From: Candidatus Andersenbacteria bacterium RIFCSPHIGHO2_02_FULL_46_16
GTDB taxonomy: Bacteria; Patescibacteriota; Andersenbacteria; UBA10190
DNA: 37,199 bases
Direction of reading: 5' to 3'
Assembly: GCA_001817065.1 (NCBI GenBank)
Contig: MHHQ01000001.1
Location: forward strand, 1 to 37,199
Shown here: positions 1 through 5,329 of the stretch, piece after piece
Layout of the letters: every line of letters starts with the position of its first letter
How positions within the stretch are numbered: the stretch's first letter is position 1
Notes under the pieces: model-generated
The model's database searches: none
The model's input: the letters and a program-made list of their open reading frames with translations, nothing else
Told to the model about the DNA's origin: nothing
Translations under genes and position numbers: made by a program

Positions 1-1
1 C

Positions 2-745
2 TCCGCTTACGACCTCGGCTCTCCGTTGCTTCGTTGGGATGGGTTATATGTCGGTAGCATCAACGCCGAAGGCCACATTGTCCCAACTATTACCGGTAAC
101 TACGACCTGGGCTCTACCGCTCTTCATTGGAACTCCCTCTACGTCGACTCCATCACCGCTTACGGTGACATCACTCCTAGTACCGACAGCTCCTACGACC
201 TTGGCTCCGATGCCACTCGATGGCTCAATGTCTTCTCTGATAGCGTAGAAACCACTACTTTAGTCATTGCCACCACCGGCTCCGCCCAAATCCCCGTCGG
301 TACTGGCCCCACAGTTGATCTTTCAGGTGAAGTCGCTATCGACACCACAGCCGACCAGTTTGTTTTCTTTGGCGCCACCGCCAAACAAGTAATCACACCT
401 AAAGAGTACAAGAGCGTAACTCTCGAAAGCCCGACCGATGCTGATAACTTTAACCTATTTAAAGCACCATATCCTCTGACCATCACAGATATCGAATGCG
501 TCGTTGACCCCGCCGGTGCCGGAGAGTCCGCAGTCGTTGACGTCCAGGAGCGCGACGGGACAGGGGACAATCCCGCGACTGTTGATGCCACCATCACTTG
601 CGATAACGACGGTGCCGCCGATGATGGCGCCCTCTCCAACGGCCCTATCGACTCCGGCGACTGGGTGTCATTAGATATCGGGACCGTAACCGGCACAGTC
701 ACACAATTGACTGTAACGGTGACTTATACGGCGGATGCACAATAA
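2..745 (+). CDS. C-terminal part of a repeat-rich surface protein (5' end outside window)
   Basis: The reading frame is open from the left edge, so this is the C-terminal ~247 residues of a longer protein. It begins with about 2.5 copies of a 31-residue repeat whose signature is YDLGS...RW..LY. Such repeats occur in phage tail-fibre-like and cell-surface proteins. A beta-rich, acidic, Gly/Asp/Thr-rich tail follows, ending VTQLTVTVTYTADAQ. Codon third positions are C-rich, like parts of the giant surface gene at 5330. No catalytic motif or membrane anchor is visible in the part present. Inferred role: exported or structural surface protein. The name is a description of repeats, not a family assignment. 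Confidence 0.7.
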   Translation, partial: SAYDLGSPLLRWDGLYVGSINAEGHIVPTITGNYDLGSTALHWNSLYVDSITAYGDITPSTDSSYDLGSDATRWLNVFSDSVETTTLVIATTGSAQIPVGTGPTVDLSGEVAIDTTADQFVFFGATAKQVITPKEYKSVTLESPTDADNFNLFKAPYPLTITDIECVVDPAGAGESAVVDVQERDGTGDNPATVDATITCDNDGAADDGALSNGPIDSGDWVSLDIGTVTGTVTQLTVTVTYTADAQ

Positions 746-746
746 A

Positions 747-1197
747 CCCGCACACCTATTTTTCTTTATGTATTACTTAAATATGTCAATAGACACAAAA
801 GATTATCATTACCTCTTTAGTATTACTAATTACCTAAAACAGAGGTTTTTCGACGAAAAACCTCCTAAGAAAATTAGGTGTGCGGGTAAACCCAAAACAC
901 TACTTCTCTTTATAAAATAATTTCTTATGTATTACGTATATCTAATAAAAAGTGACAAGGATAAGGAACTATATACAGGTTCGACAAATAACCTGCGACG
1001 AAGGCTTTGGGAACACAACCATGGAAAAAATTTATCTACTAAGTATAGAGCTCCATTCAGCTTAGTCTATTATGAAGCCTACCTTGACGAAAGTGACGCT
1101 CGGCATCGTGAAAGTAGCTTAAAACTCCGTGGAAATGCTTTGTCTCAATTAAAACGCCGCATCGCCCAAAGCCTTCTAAGAAAAATAGGTGTGCGGG
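747..1197. repeat. Inverted/direct repeat set around the GIY-YIG gene
   Basis: The 17-nt segment CCCGCACACCTATTTTT (747-763) is exactly complementary to 1181-1197, at the 3' end of the GIY-YIG gene. Its 12-nt core is also complementary to 875-886. The 875 and 1186 copies are direct repeats of each other (TAGGTGTGCGGG with similar flanks CTAAGAAAA). The gene at 927 is therefore bracketed by related ends, and its last ~9 codons are made of repeat sequence. This may be a remnant of an insertion or of a duplicated gene end. Confidence 0.7.
842..864. terminator. Perfect palindrome, possible bidirectional terminator
   Basis: GAGGTTTTTCG (842-852) and CGAAAAACCTC (854-864) are exact complements around a single A, giving an 11-bp hairpin ~100 nt after the stop codon of the surface-protein gene. 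There is no long T tract, so termination is only one reading. Confidence 0.4.
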
Positions 1198-1205
1198 TAA
1201 AGTAA
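927..1205 (+). CDS. GIY-YIG endonuclease superfamily protein (UPF0213-like)
   Basis: This is a 92-residue single-domain GIY-YIG protein. It has the N-terminal strand YYVYLIKS, the second half of the motif in LYTGSTNNLRRRLWEHN, and later Arg/Glu residues (RHRESSLK) where the family keeps its catalytic Arg and metal-binding Glu. Length fits the small stand-alone YhbQ/UPF0213 group, whose cellular role is poorly defined (structure-specific DNA cleavage is proposed for some members). The final residues LRKIGVRVK are encoded by the repeat described for 747-1197 and look like an extension read into repeat DNA. The start ATG is the only one that preserves the first strand. Confidence 0.85.
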   Translation: MYYVYLIKSDKDKELYTGSTNNLRRRLWEHNHGKNLSTKYRAPFSLVYYEAYLDESDARHRESSLKLRGNALSQLKRRIAQSLLRKIGVRVK

Positions 1206-1244
1206 TTTTCAATTTACAAATACCAATTTTCAAATAAACCTCCA

Positions 1245-1799
1245 ATGACTCAATTTTCAAAAAAGCAGCCACAAAAACAATTTCGCTTCGAAGTGGATCA
1301 GTCTGGCAGAGTAGAGGAATTAAGACGTCCCACTATAATTGCCATCGCTAATAACGAATGTGCCTATGCTTTACTAATGCCGGCAAAAATGAAGCGGACA
1401 CTTTACGAAATATACAGAACATATGGCAAGCCAAAAAGATTCGGAGTTGAGATTTTTTCCAAAGCCTTAATCTATACCATATCTCAATCATCATTGAATA
1501 TGCATGAGTTAATTATTGATTTGGAATATCCAGGATACAACGAGTTTATCTCCCAATCCGTTTCTAGGCATTTCAGAAAAATATATATTTCATTTGCGTC
1601 AATCGGTAAAAGCTCTCCCGCTCACAAAAAAGCGTATTTCACCTATAAGACGCGTCTTGTACCGAACAGTGTCATTAATAAAAGCAATATAAGGCATATT
1701 TTAGCCATAAAAGACGGCCGGAGAACTGTTACACCGAGAGTTTACACGGATTCGCAGTCCAACCGGCCTGTCAAAAGAAAACATAACAGAAGAAAATAG
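1245..1799 (+). CDS. Hypothetical 184-aa protein, first gene of the DUF3800 island
   Basis: No family is recognised with confidence. Visible features are a VDQSGRVEE stretch at residues ~17-25, IIDLEYPGYNEFI around 92, and SIGKSSPAHKKAY near 120. Short acidic strand motifs of the type VD.SG and IIDLE recall RNase H-like folds, and the VDQSG position resembles the (F/Y)xDESG start of DUF3800, but this is only an inference. The C-terminal tail (KDGRRTVTP onwards, very basic) matches the repeat seen at 1996-2105 and 3318-3420 (KNGPRTVTPP), so the tail may derive from repeat DNA. A minus-strand promoter-like pair overlaps its 3' end (1780-1808). Confidence 0.55.
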   Translation: MTQFSKKQPQKQFRFEVDQSGRVEELRRPTIIAIANNECAYALLMPAKMKRTLYEIYRTYGKPKRFGVEIFSKALIYTISQSSLNMHELIIDLEYPGYNEFISQSVSRHFRKIYISFASIGKSSPAHKKAYFTYKTRLVPNSVINKSNIRHILAIKDGRRTVTPRVYTDSQSNRPVKRKHNRRK

Positions 1800-1808
1800 C
1801 TATGTCAA
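1780..1808 (-). promoter_or_regulatory. Minus-strand promoter reading antisense into the 184-aa gene
   Basis: On the minus strand: TTGACA (1803-1808), 17-nt spacer, TATGTT (1780-1785). Transcription would run antisense into the 3' end of the gene at 1245-1799. Equivalent TTGACAT sites sit just after the two DUF3800 genes. Confidence 0.4.
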
Positions 1809-1873
1809 GAAAACTTACAAGCCATAAAAACAACAAACCTGACGTTTCTCCCCTATGATTAGCTATCTTAAAC

Positions 1874-1956
1874 AAAAAAACCCCCCGCTAACTGAGGTAT
1901 ATAAACCTCGGGCCGGGGATTTAATCTCATTATGCCAGCGCCGATTCATCTGTCAA
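1874..1956 (-). ncRNA. Hairpin RNA unit, copy A
   Basis: On the minus strand: -35 TTGACA (1951-1956), 16-nt spacer, -10 CATAAT (1929-1934). A predicted start near 1922 lies directly at the base of a hairpin (1881-1920), followed by seven T residues (complement of 1874-1880). Outer stem arms are AUCCCC and GGGGGGU, the inner stem is GAGGU/ACCUC and the loop is UUAUAU. Compared with copies B-D the outer arm has changed on both sides, preserving pairing. The GCC/GGC middle pairing is partly lost here. If transcribed, the product is ~45-50 nt and is almost entirely the hairpin plus U tract. Confidence 0.5.
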
Positions 1957-1995
1957 GGTATTATTTGCATCAAAAAAAGGAAATCAGACTTTTCT

Positions 1996-2105
1996 GCTTC
2001 AATCAAAGAGCTATTAGAGGCAACTAAGAATGGCCCCAGAACTGTTACACCCCCGGACAGAGCCGGACGATTCGCAGCCCACATTGGACCATCTACTCGC
2101 CATCG
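1996..2105. repeat. DUF3800-island repeat, copy 1
   Basis: About 100 bp that recurs at 3318-3420 with roughly 85-90% identity and, more distantly, in the 3' end of the gene at 1245. In the plus frame it reads KELLEATKNGPRTVTPP, but it is short, has no convincing start, and lies just upstream (in minus orientation) of a hairpin RNA unit. Many of the differences between copies 1 and 2 are silent in that frame, so decay of a coding module cannot be excluded. I do not call a gene. Confidence 0.6.
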
Positions 2106-2265
2106 AACCACCAAATAAAGTTATGTCAATCGCATTTTTCAACCTAAATTACTCACAAATCGCCAACAGGCTAAGTTCCAGCGTCTTAACCCTAAAGGGT
2201 AAGAAGAAATTTTGAACTTTTAGTTGTTATTTTTCATTTTTCTCTTAGCAATTTTCGTTAATCCT

Positions 2266-2985
2266 ATGCCAAATCCTAAACAAATTCAAAACAATAAAAC
2301 CGCAGCACCTGTCAATGTATTTATCGACGAGTCAGGCACATTGCCAGATCCAAAAGATAGATTGATAGTCATCAGCGCTGTAGGCATAAGAAACCTGAAG
2401 GAGGCTAATAATATCATTAGCCGGATTAAGTCTTCATTAAGGAAAACAAAGAAAAAAGAAATTAAAGAAATCAAGTTTTATTACGCTGGTCATAACACCA
2501 AAAGGCAATTTCTTTCTGGAATAGTTTCGGCCAACTTTGATATATTTTGCTTAATTGTAGATAAAAAGGGCAGAAAAATTGCAGACAGTCCCGTCAATTA
2601 TGCCATTTTACTTACAGAAATAGTTAATGAAGCCGTTGCTTGGTATAAACCAATACCAATTAAAGTAACTTCTGATAGGCATTTTCAAAGTCTCTACCAC
2701 CAAAAGGAGCTTAATAATTATCTAGGCAATAGCGTAGATAAAAAGACATCACAGACGATCAAACACGTTGATAGCCAGCAAAATAAGGTAGTCAACATAG
2801 CCGATATGGCGGCTGGAGCAATTCACTGGCAATACTCGGGTAAAAATTCTCAATATTATCGCTTAATTAAGGATAATATCATTTCCGAGAAGATTGTTAG
2901 CTGGCCAAGCTTAAAACAGAAATATATGACAAATAAAAAACTCACTCGAACCGATGCAAGCATCCATCCAAGTGAGATTACTTAA
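2266..2985 (+). CDS. DUF3800 family protein (copy 1)
   Basis: This 239-residue protein has the family's N-terminal strand VNVFIDESGT (residues ~14-23) and the C-terminal HVDSQQNKVVNIADMAAGAIHW element, in which Asp residues recur after a Q..iAD.. helix. These are the hallmark positions of DUF3800, a family generally predicted to have an RNase H-like fold; its biochemical role is not settled. The start MPNPKQIQN is shared with the genes at 3884 and 4647, so this ATG is preferred over the upstream TTG at 2224, which would add a spurious hydrophobic stretch. It lies between hairpin RNA copies A and B. A minus-strand promoter-like site lies just past its stop (2987-3014). Confidence 0.8.
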   Translation: MPNPKQIQNNKTAAPVNVFIDESGTLPDPKDRLIVISAVGIRNLKEANNIISRIKSSLRKTKKKEIKEIKFYYAGHNTKRQFLSGIVSANFDIFCLIVDKKGRKIADSPVNYAILLTEIVNEAVAWYKPIPIKVTSDRHFQSLYHQKELNNYLGNSVDKKTSQTIKHVDSQQNKVVNIADMAAGAIHWQYSGKNSQYYRLIKDNIISEKIVSWPSLKQKYMTNKKLTRTDASIHPSEIT

Positions 2986-2986
2986 T

Positions 2987-3014
2987 ATGATAACGCTGCA
3001 GCACATTATGTCAA
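2987..3014 (-). promoter_or_regulatory. Minus-strand promoter reading antisense into DUF3800 copy 1
   Basis: On the minus strand: TTGACA (3009-3014), 16-nt spacer, TATCAT (2987-2992). Transcription would start at the stop codon of the DUF3800 gene and run antisense through it. Confidence 0.4.
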
Positions 3015-3040
3015 GAGTCATGATTACAACAGAAAAAACT

Positions 3041-3120
3041 AAAAATCTCCCGCCATGTGAGGTATATAAACCTCGGCCGGAGATCCATGACCAGTATAGC
3101 GCTTCAAACAGCTTTGCCAA
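3041..3120 (-). ncRNA. Hairpin RNA unit, copy B
   Basis: On the minus strand: -35 TTGGCA (3115-3120), 16-nt spacer, -10 TATACT (3093-3098), with a predicted start near 3086. The hairpin occupies 3045-3084: outer stem AUCUCC/GGAGAU, a conserved G.G mismatch, middle stem GCC/GGC, a 3' internal loop ACAU, inner stem GAGGU/ACCUC and loop UUAUAU. A short U tract follows (five A on the plus strand at 3041-3045, then more A/T). The hairpin is identical to copy C, and the ~45 bp upstream of the promoter is also shared with copy C, so B and C are a tandem duplication of a ~155-bp unit. Confidence 0.5.
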
Positions 3121-3194
3121 CACTTATCGGATAGGGGGTACAAATGGGGTTTTAAAGCCATTCTCTTTTTCTTCTAATTGTCTTAGGACCTCAC

Positions 3195-3276
3195 AAAAAA
3201 ATCTCCCGCCATGTGAGGTATATAAACCTCGGCCGGAGATCCATTACCAGTATAGTGCTTCAAACAGTTTTGTCAA
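3195..3276 (-). ncRNA. Hairpin RNA unit, copy C
   Basis: On the minus strand: consensus -35 TTGACA (3271-3276), 16-nt spacer, -10 TATACT (3249-3254), then the hairpin at 3201-3240 with the same stems as copy B and a seven-U tract (plus-strand A at 3195-3201). This is the best-formed of the four units: near-consensus promoter, immediate stem-loop and U tract. As a transcript it would be ~45 nt with a terminator-like end. No protein-coding reading on the minus strand is evident. Confidence 0.55.
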
Positions 3277-3317
3277 TACCTATCGGATAAGGGATACAAA
3301 TAAGGGTTTAAAGCCAT

Positions 3318-3420
3318 TTTCTATCAAGGAGCTATTAGAGGCAACTAAAAATGGCCCCAGAACTGTTACACCTCCGGACAAAGCCGGACGATTCGCAGAC
3401 CACGCAGGCCATCTAATAAG
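3318..3420. repeat. DUF3800-island repeat, copy 2
   Basis: Second copy of the ~100-bp repeat at 1996-2105, again placed just beyond a hairpin RNA unit in the same orientation. Hairpin unit plus this repeat therefore make a larger duplicated block (about 1875-2105 and 3195-3420). Confidence 0.6.
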
Positions 3421-3548
3421 AAGATTAGCTATGTTTAAAGAATTGTCGAGATTTATTTGGGTAAGCGCTCACCGGTTAAGGAAGGTTGTGTATGTCCCCC
3501 TGGCCAGAGGAGGCAAGGAGGGTTTTTCAACACTCAAAAATGATAACC

Positions 3549-3571
3549 AAAAACCCGCTTTCGCGGGCTTT
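3549..3571 (-). terminator. Intrinsic terminator of the structured RNA
   Basis: On the minus strand: CCCGC-GAAA-GCGGG followed by five T. The T tract is on the minus side, fixing the direction. Confidence 0.7.
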
Positions 3572-3752
3572 GGGGCTGGTTCTCAACCAGTGCAGGTTTC
3601 GGGCTTGTCAGCCAATGTTGCTAGTCTAGCGTCAACTACATTACCTGTCAAGTCTAATTTTTCGTCACCACTAAGAAGTGGACGTGCGGGGATTTGCACC
3701 CAGGGAACCATGGCTGACAAACCCGATCCCACACTAAGTCACGCCCACTTCA
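3549..3752 (-). ncRNA. Structured ~200-nt RNA candidate with its own promoter and terminator
   Basis: On the minus strand an extended -10 box (3759-3767) predicts a start at ~3752, exactly at a 12-bp stem: GAAGUGGGCGUG (complement of 3740-3751) pairs with CACGUCCACUUC (complement of 3675-3686). One G.U wobble there exists only in the minus-strand RNA; the plus strand would have an A.C mismatch. A GGGUGCAAAUCCC loop inside resembles a tRNA T-arm. Downstream come a CAGGU/ACCUG stem enclosing two hairpins, one being GGCU-GACA-AGCC, then CUGGUU-GAG-AACCAG, then a terminator with a GAAA tetraloop. I do not recognise it as tmRNA, 6S, SRP or RNase P RNA. No ORF of note lies on this strand. Confidence 0.55.
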
Positions 3753-3758
3753 AGGGTC

Positions 3759-3767
3759 AGTATAGCA
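3759..3767 (-). promoter_or_regulatory. Extended -10 promoter of the structured RNA
   Basis: TGCTATACT on the minus strand (TGn extended -10) sits 7-8 nt before the first paired base of the 12-bp stem. There is no good -35, as expected for an extended -10. Confidence 0.5.
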
Positions 3768-3780
3768 TGTCCTTATACAC

Positions 3781-3860
3781 AAAATCCTCCGCCAAAGTGG
3801 AGTGTATAAACTCCTGGCCGAGGATGTACTCCAACATAACCAAACCAGTAAACGTGTCAG
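3781..3860 (-). ncRNA. Hairpin RNA unit, copy D
   Basis: On the minus strand: -35 CTGACA (3855-3860), 16-nt spacer, -10 TATGTT (3833-3838), then the hairpin at 3784-3825. Outer stem AUCCUC/GAGGAU and inner stem GGAGU/ACUCC differ from copies B/C on both strands of each stem (compensatory changes), while the G.G mismatch, GCC/GGC and the UUAUA loop are kept. The U tract is only four long, so read-through into the structured RNA at 3752 is possible. Its promoter lies 24 nt upstream of, and divergent from, the second DUF3800 gene. Confidence 0.5.
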
Positions 3861-3883
3861 TGACAAAATTCTAAATCCTAACT

Positions 3884-4570
3884 ATGCCAAATCCTAAACA
3901 AATCCTCAAGGCGAAACAACCCCCATTGTTTGCTTTTGTCGACGAAACGGGTATCACCAAAGACCCAAAACAACCCAAACTTGGCCTTGGTTTGTTAGTT
4001 ATAGATCGTCAGCCTCTCGTTATTAATCAAGTCTTGCGAGAAGTATTTCTTTGTGCCGTTCATGACATGAAAGCCGTGGAGGAAAGATTTAAATTCAAAT
4101 TTACATATATTACCCATAGCAGTCTGCCTTACTATAGAGCAATTATTGACATCCTTTCCCAATATAAAGATCACTGGCACTTCACTTCCATTCAAGCAAA
4201 GCGCAATCGTCAGCCCTTCTGGTCTCAATATCTGTTATTACTGACTAAATTACTTGGTTCCGCCGATCAACCATTAATTGTCCTCGCGGATCACTTGAAT
4301 AAACCAAAAAGGTCAAAAGCAGGCCTTTCAAGCCTCCTCAACAACACTCCTAATTTAATCAATATTTTACAAATTGAAAGCCAAGGAAGCATTTTGCTTC
4401 AAGTTGCTGATGTTCTCTTAGGAGCCACTGCTTATATAAAAACTGCTGGTAAAGACCAACTGAAAAGAGAAATATCTCAACGAGCTGCGGAATTACTAAG
4501 AATAAAAACGGGAGCCGGTATAGATCCAATCTATGCGACTCCCAACATTTATAAGGATAACAATAAGTGA
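3884..4570 (+). CDS. DUF3800 family protein (copy 2)
   Basis: This 228-residue protein has FAFVDETG at residues ~16-23 and IESQGSILLQVADVLLGATAY near the C-terminus, the paired acidic elements of DUF3800. The predicted fold is RNase H-like; the substrate is unknown. It shares the start MPNPKQI with the genes at 2266 and 4647, but the rest is quite diverged from copy 1, so these are not recent duplicates of the whole gene; only the leader was spread. Upstream are hairpin RNA copy D and the structured RNA, both on the other strand. A minus-strand promoter-like pair overlaps its 3' end. Confidence 0.8.
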   Translation: MPNPKQILKAKQPPLFAFVDETGITKDPKQPKLGLGLLVIDRQPLVINQVLREVFLCAVHDMKAVEERFKFKFTYITHSSLPYYRAIIDILSQYKDHWHFTSIQAKRNRQPFWSQYLLLLTKLLGSADQPLIVLADHLNKPKRSKAGLSSLLNNTPNLINILQIESQGSILLQVADVLLGATAYIKTAGKDQLKREISQRAAELLRIKTGAGIDPIYATPNIYKDNNK

Positions 4571-4581
4571 AGATATGTCAA
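4554..4581 (-). promoter_or_regulatory. Minus-strand promoter reading antisense into DUF3800 copy 2
   Basis: On the minus strand: TTGACA (4576-4581), 16-nt spacer, TATCCT (4554-4559), overlapping the end of the gene and pointing into it. Confidence 0.35.
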
Positions 4582-4646
4582 GTCTTTATTTGCATAAAAA
4601 AACGAGGGATATTACCGAGGGACGAAACCCCATATAAATCCTAAAT

Positions 4647-5087
4647 ATGCCAAATCCTAAACAAATCCAAAATACTCGAACACTAAGTCTAAAAAACCCT
4701 AATGTCAAAATCCAAATGACAAATCAAATCCCAAATCCAAATGCCAAATTCGACTTGGAGGAGCGCACATCAAGGTTTGGTGAGGCTGTTATAGATTTTT
4801 CCCATTCCATCCCTTATTCGCCCATTAACAAGCCCCTCATCAGCCAAATAGTCCGCTCTGGCACAAGTATCGGCGCTAACTACATGGAAGCAGATTGCGC
4901 AGAATCCAAAAAGGATTTCCGTCACAAGATTGCCATCTGTAAGAAAGAGTCAAAAGAAACTTGCCATTGGTTACGTATGATCGCTAAGGCCAACCCAGCG
5001 CAAACCAAGGAATGTCGCATCCTCTGGCAGGAAGCCCGTGAATTCACCCTGATATTCTCCTCGATTATTAATTCACCCAAGAAATGA
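4647..5087 (+). CDS. Four-helix-bundle (S23/IVP-type) protein with repeat-derived N-terminus
   Basis: Residues ~30-146 match the four-helix-bundle family first described from 23S rRNA intervening sequences: FGEAVIDFSHSIP, ISQIVRSGTSIGANYMEADCAESKKDFRHKI is split by me as ISQIVRSGTSIGANYMEA then a KKDFRHKIAICKKE helix, KETCHWLRMI and a final EAREFTLIFSSII helix. These proteins are small and common in CPR; a binding role is suspected but unproven. The first ~30 residues (MPNPKQIQN and then NVKIQMTNQIPNPNAKF) are encoded by the island leader plus the CPR low-complexity repeat, so the true domain start may be near residue 30. It is the last small gene before the giant surface gene. Confidence 0.8.
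   Translation: MPNPKQIQNTRTLSLKNPNVKIQMTNQIPNPNAKFDLEERTSRFGEAVIDFSHSIPYSPINKPLISQIVRSGTSIGANYMEADCAESKKDFRHKIAICKKESKETCHWLRMIAKANPAQTKECRILWQEAREFTLIFSSIINSPKK
4701..4750. repeat. CPR low-complexity repeat inside a coding region
   Basis: Tandem-like AATCCAAATGACAAATC units, the reverse complement of the ATTTGGATTTTGACATTTGG repeat found at several other places in the window. Here it is translated as part of the four-helix-bundle protein. Confidence 0.75.
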
Positions 5088-5275
5088 TTTTTAATATGAC
5101 AGCGGCAGGACTCATTCTAAACGTGCAAACCATACCTACTCTGCCGTCATTGGAGGCTTTGTCATTTGGCATTGAATTGCCTGCCGGCCGACTTATCCGT
5201 CATTTTATCTATCGTACCTTCAGTAAAGATGACGGCTTCAACGAACGTGGAAGCATAAGTACAGGCTATGCTATT

Positions 5276-5329
5276 TGGATTTTGGCATTTGTCATTGAAT
5301 TGACATTTGGATTTTGACATTTGGATTTT
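5276..5329. repeat. CPR low-complexity repeat upstream of the giant gene
   Basis: Units of TTTGGATTTTGACATTTGG run right up to the ATG at 5330. The 242-bp gap 5088-5329 otherwise holds no convincing gene; a 77-aa frame there has no support. Confidence 0.8.

Noticed and set aside
735-920. 61-codon frame overlapping the surface-gene end
   Set aside because: Covers inverted repeats and a palindrome; no start signal or conserved feature.
1855-2118. 87-codon frame between the 184-aa gene and DUF3800
   Set aside because: Consists of hairpin copy A read in reverse plus the ~100-bp repeat; no RBS.
3678-3748. A tRNA gene on the minus strand
   Set aside because: Acceptor-like stem and T-loop-like piece exist, but the stem extends to 12 bp and no anticodon arm or D-arm forms.
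2954-3874. 306-codon open frame on the plus strand
   Set aside because: It runs through two hairpin RNA units, a repeat and the structured RNA, all better explained as minus-strand RNA and repeats; no start signal and no domain.
5084-5317. 77-codon frame before the giant gene
   Set aside because: Ends in the CPR low-complexity repeat and has no start support.
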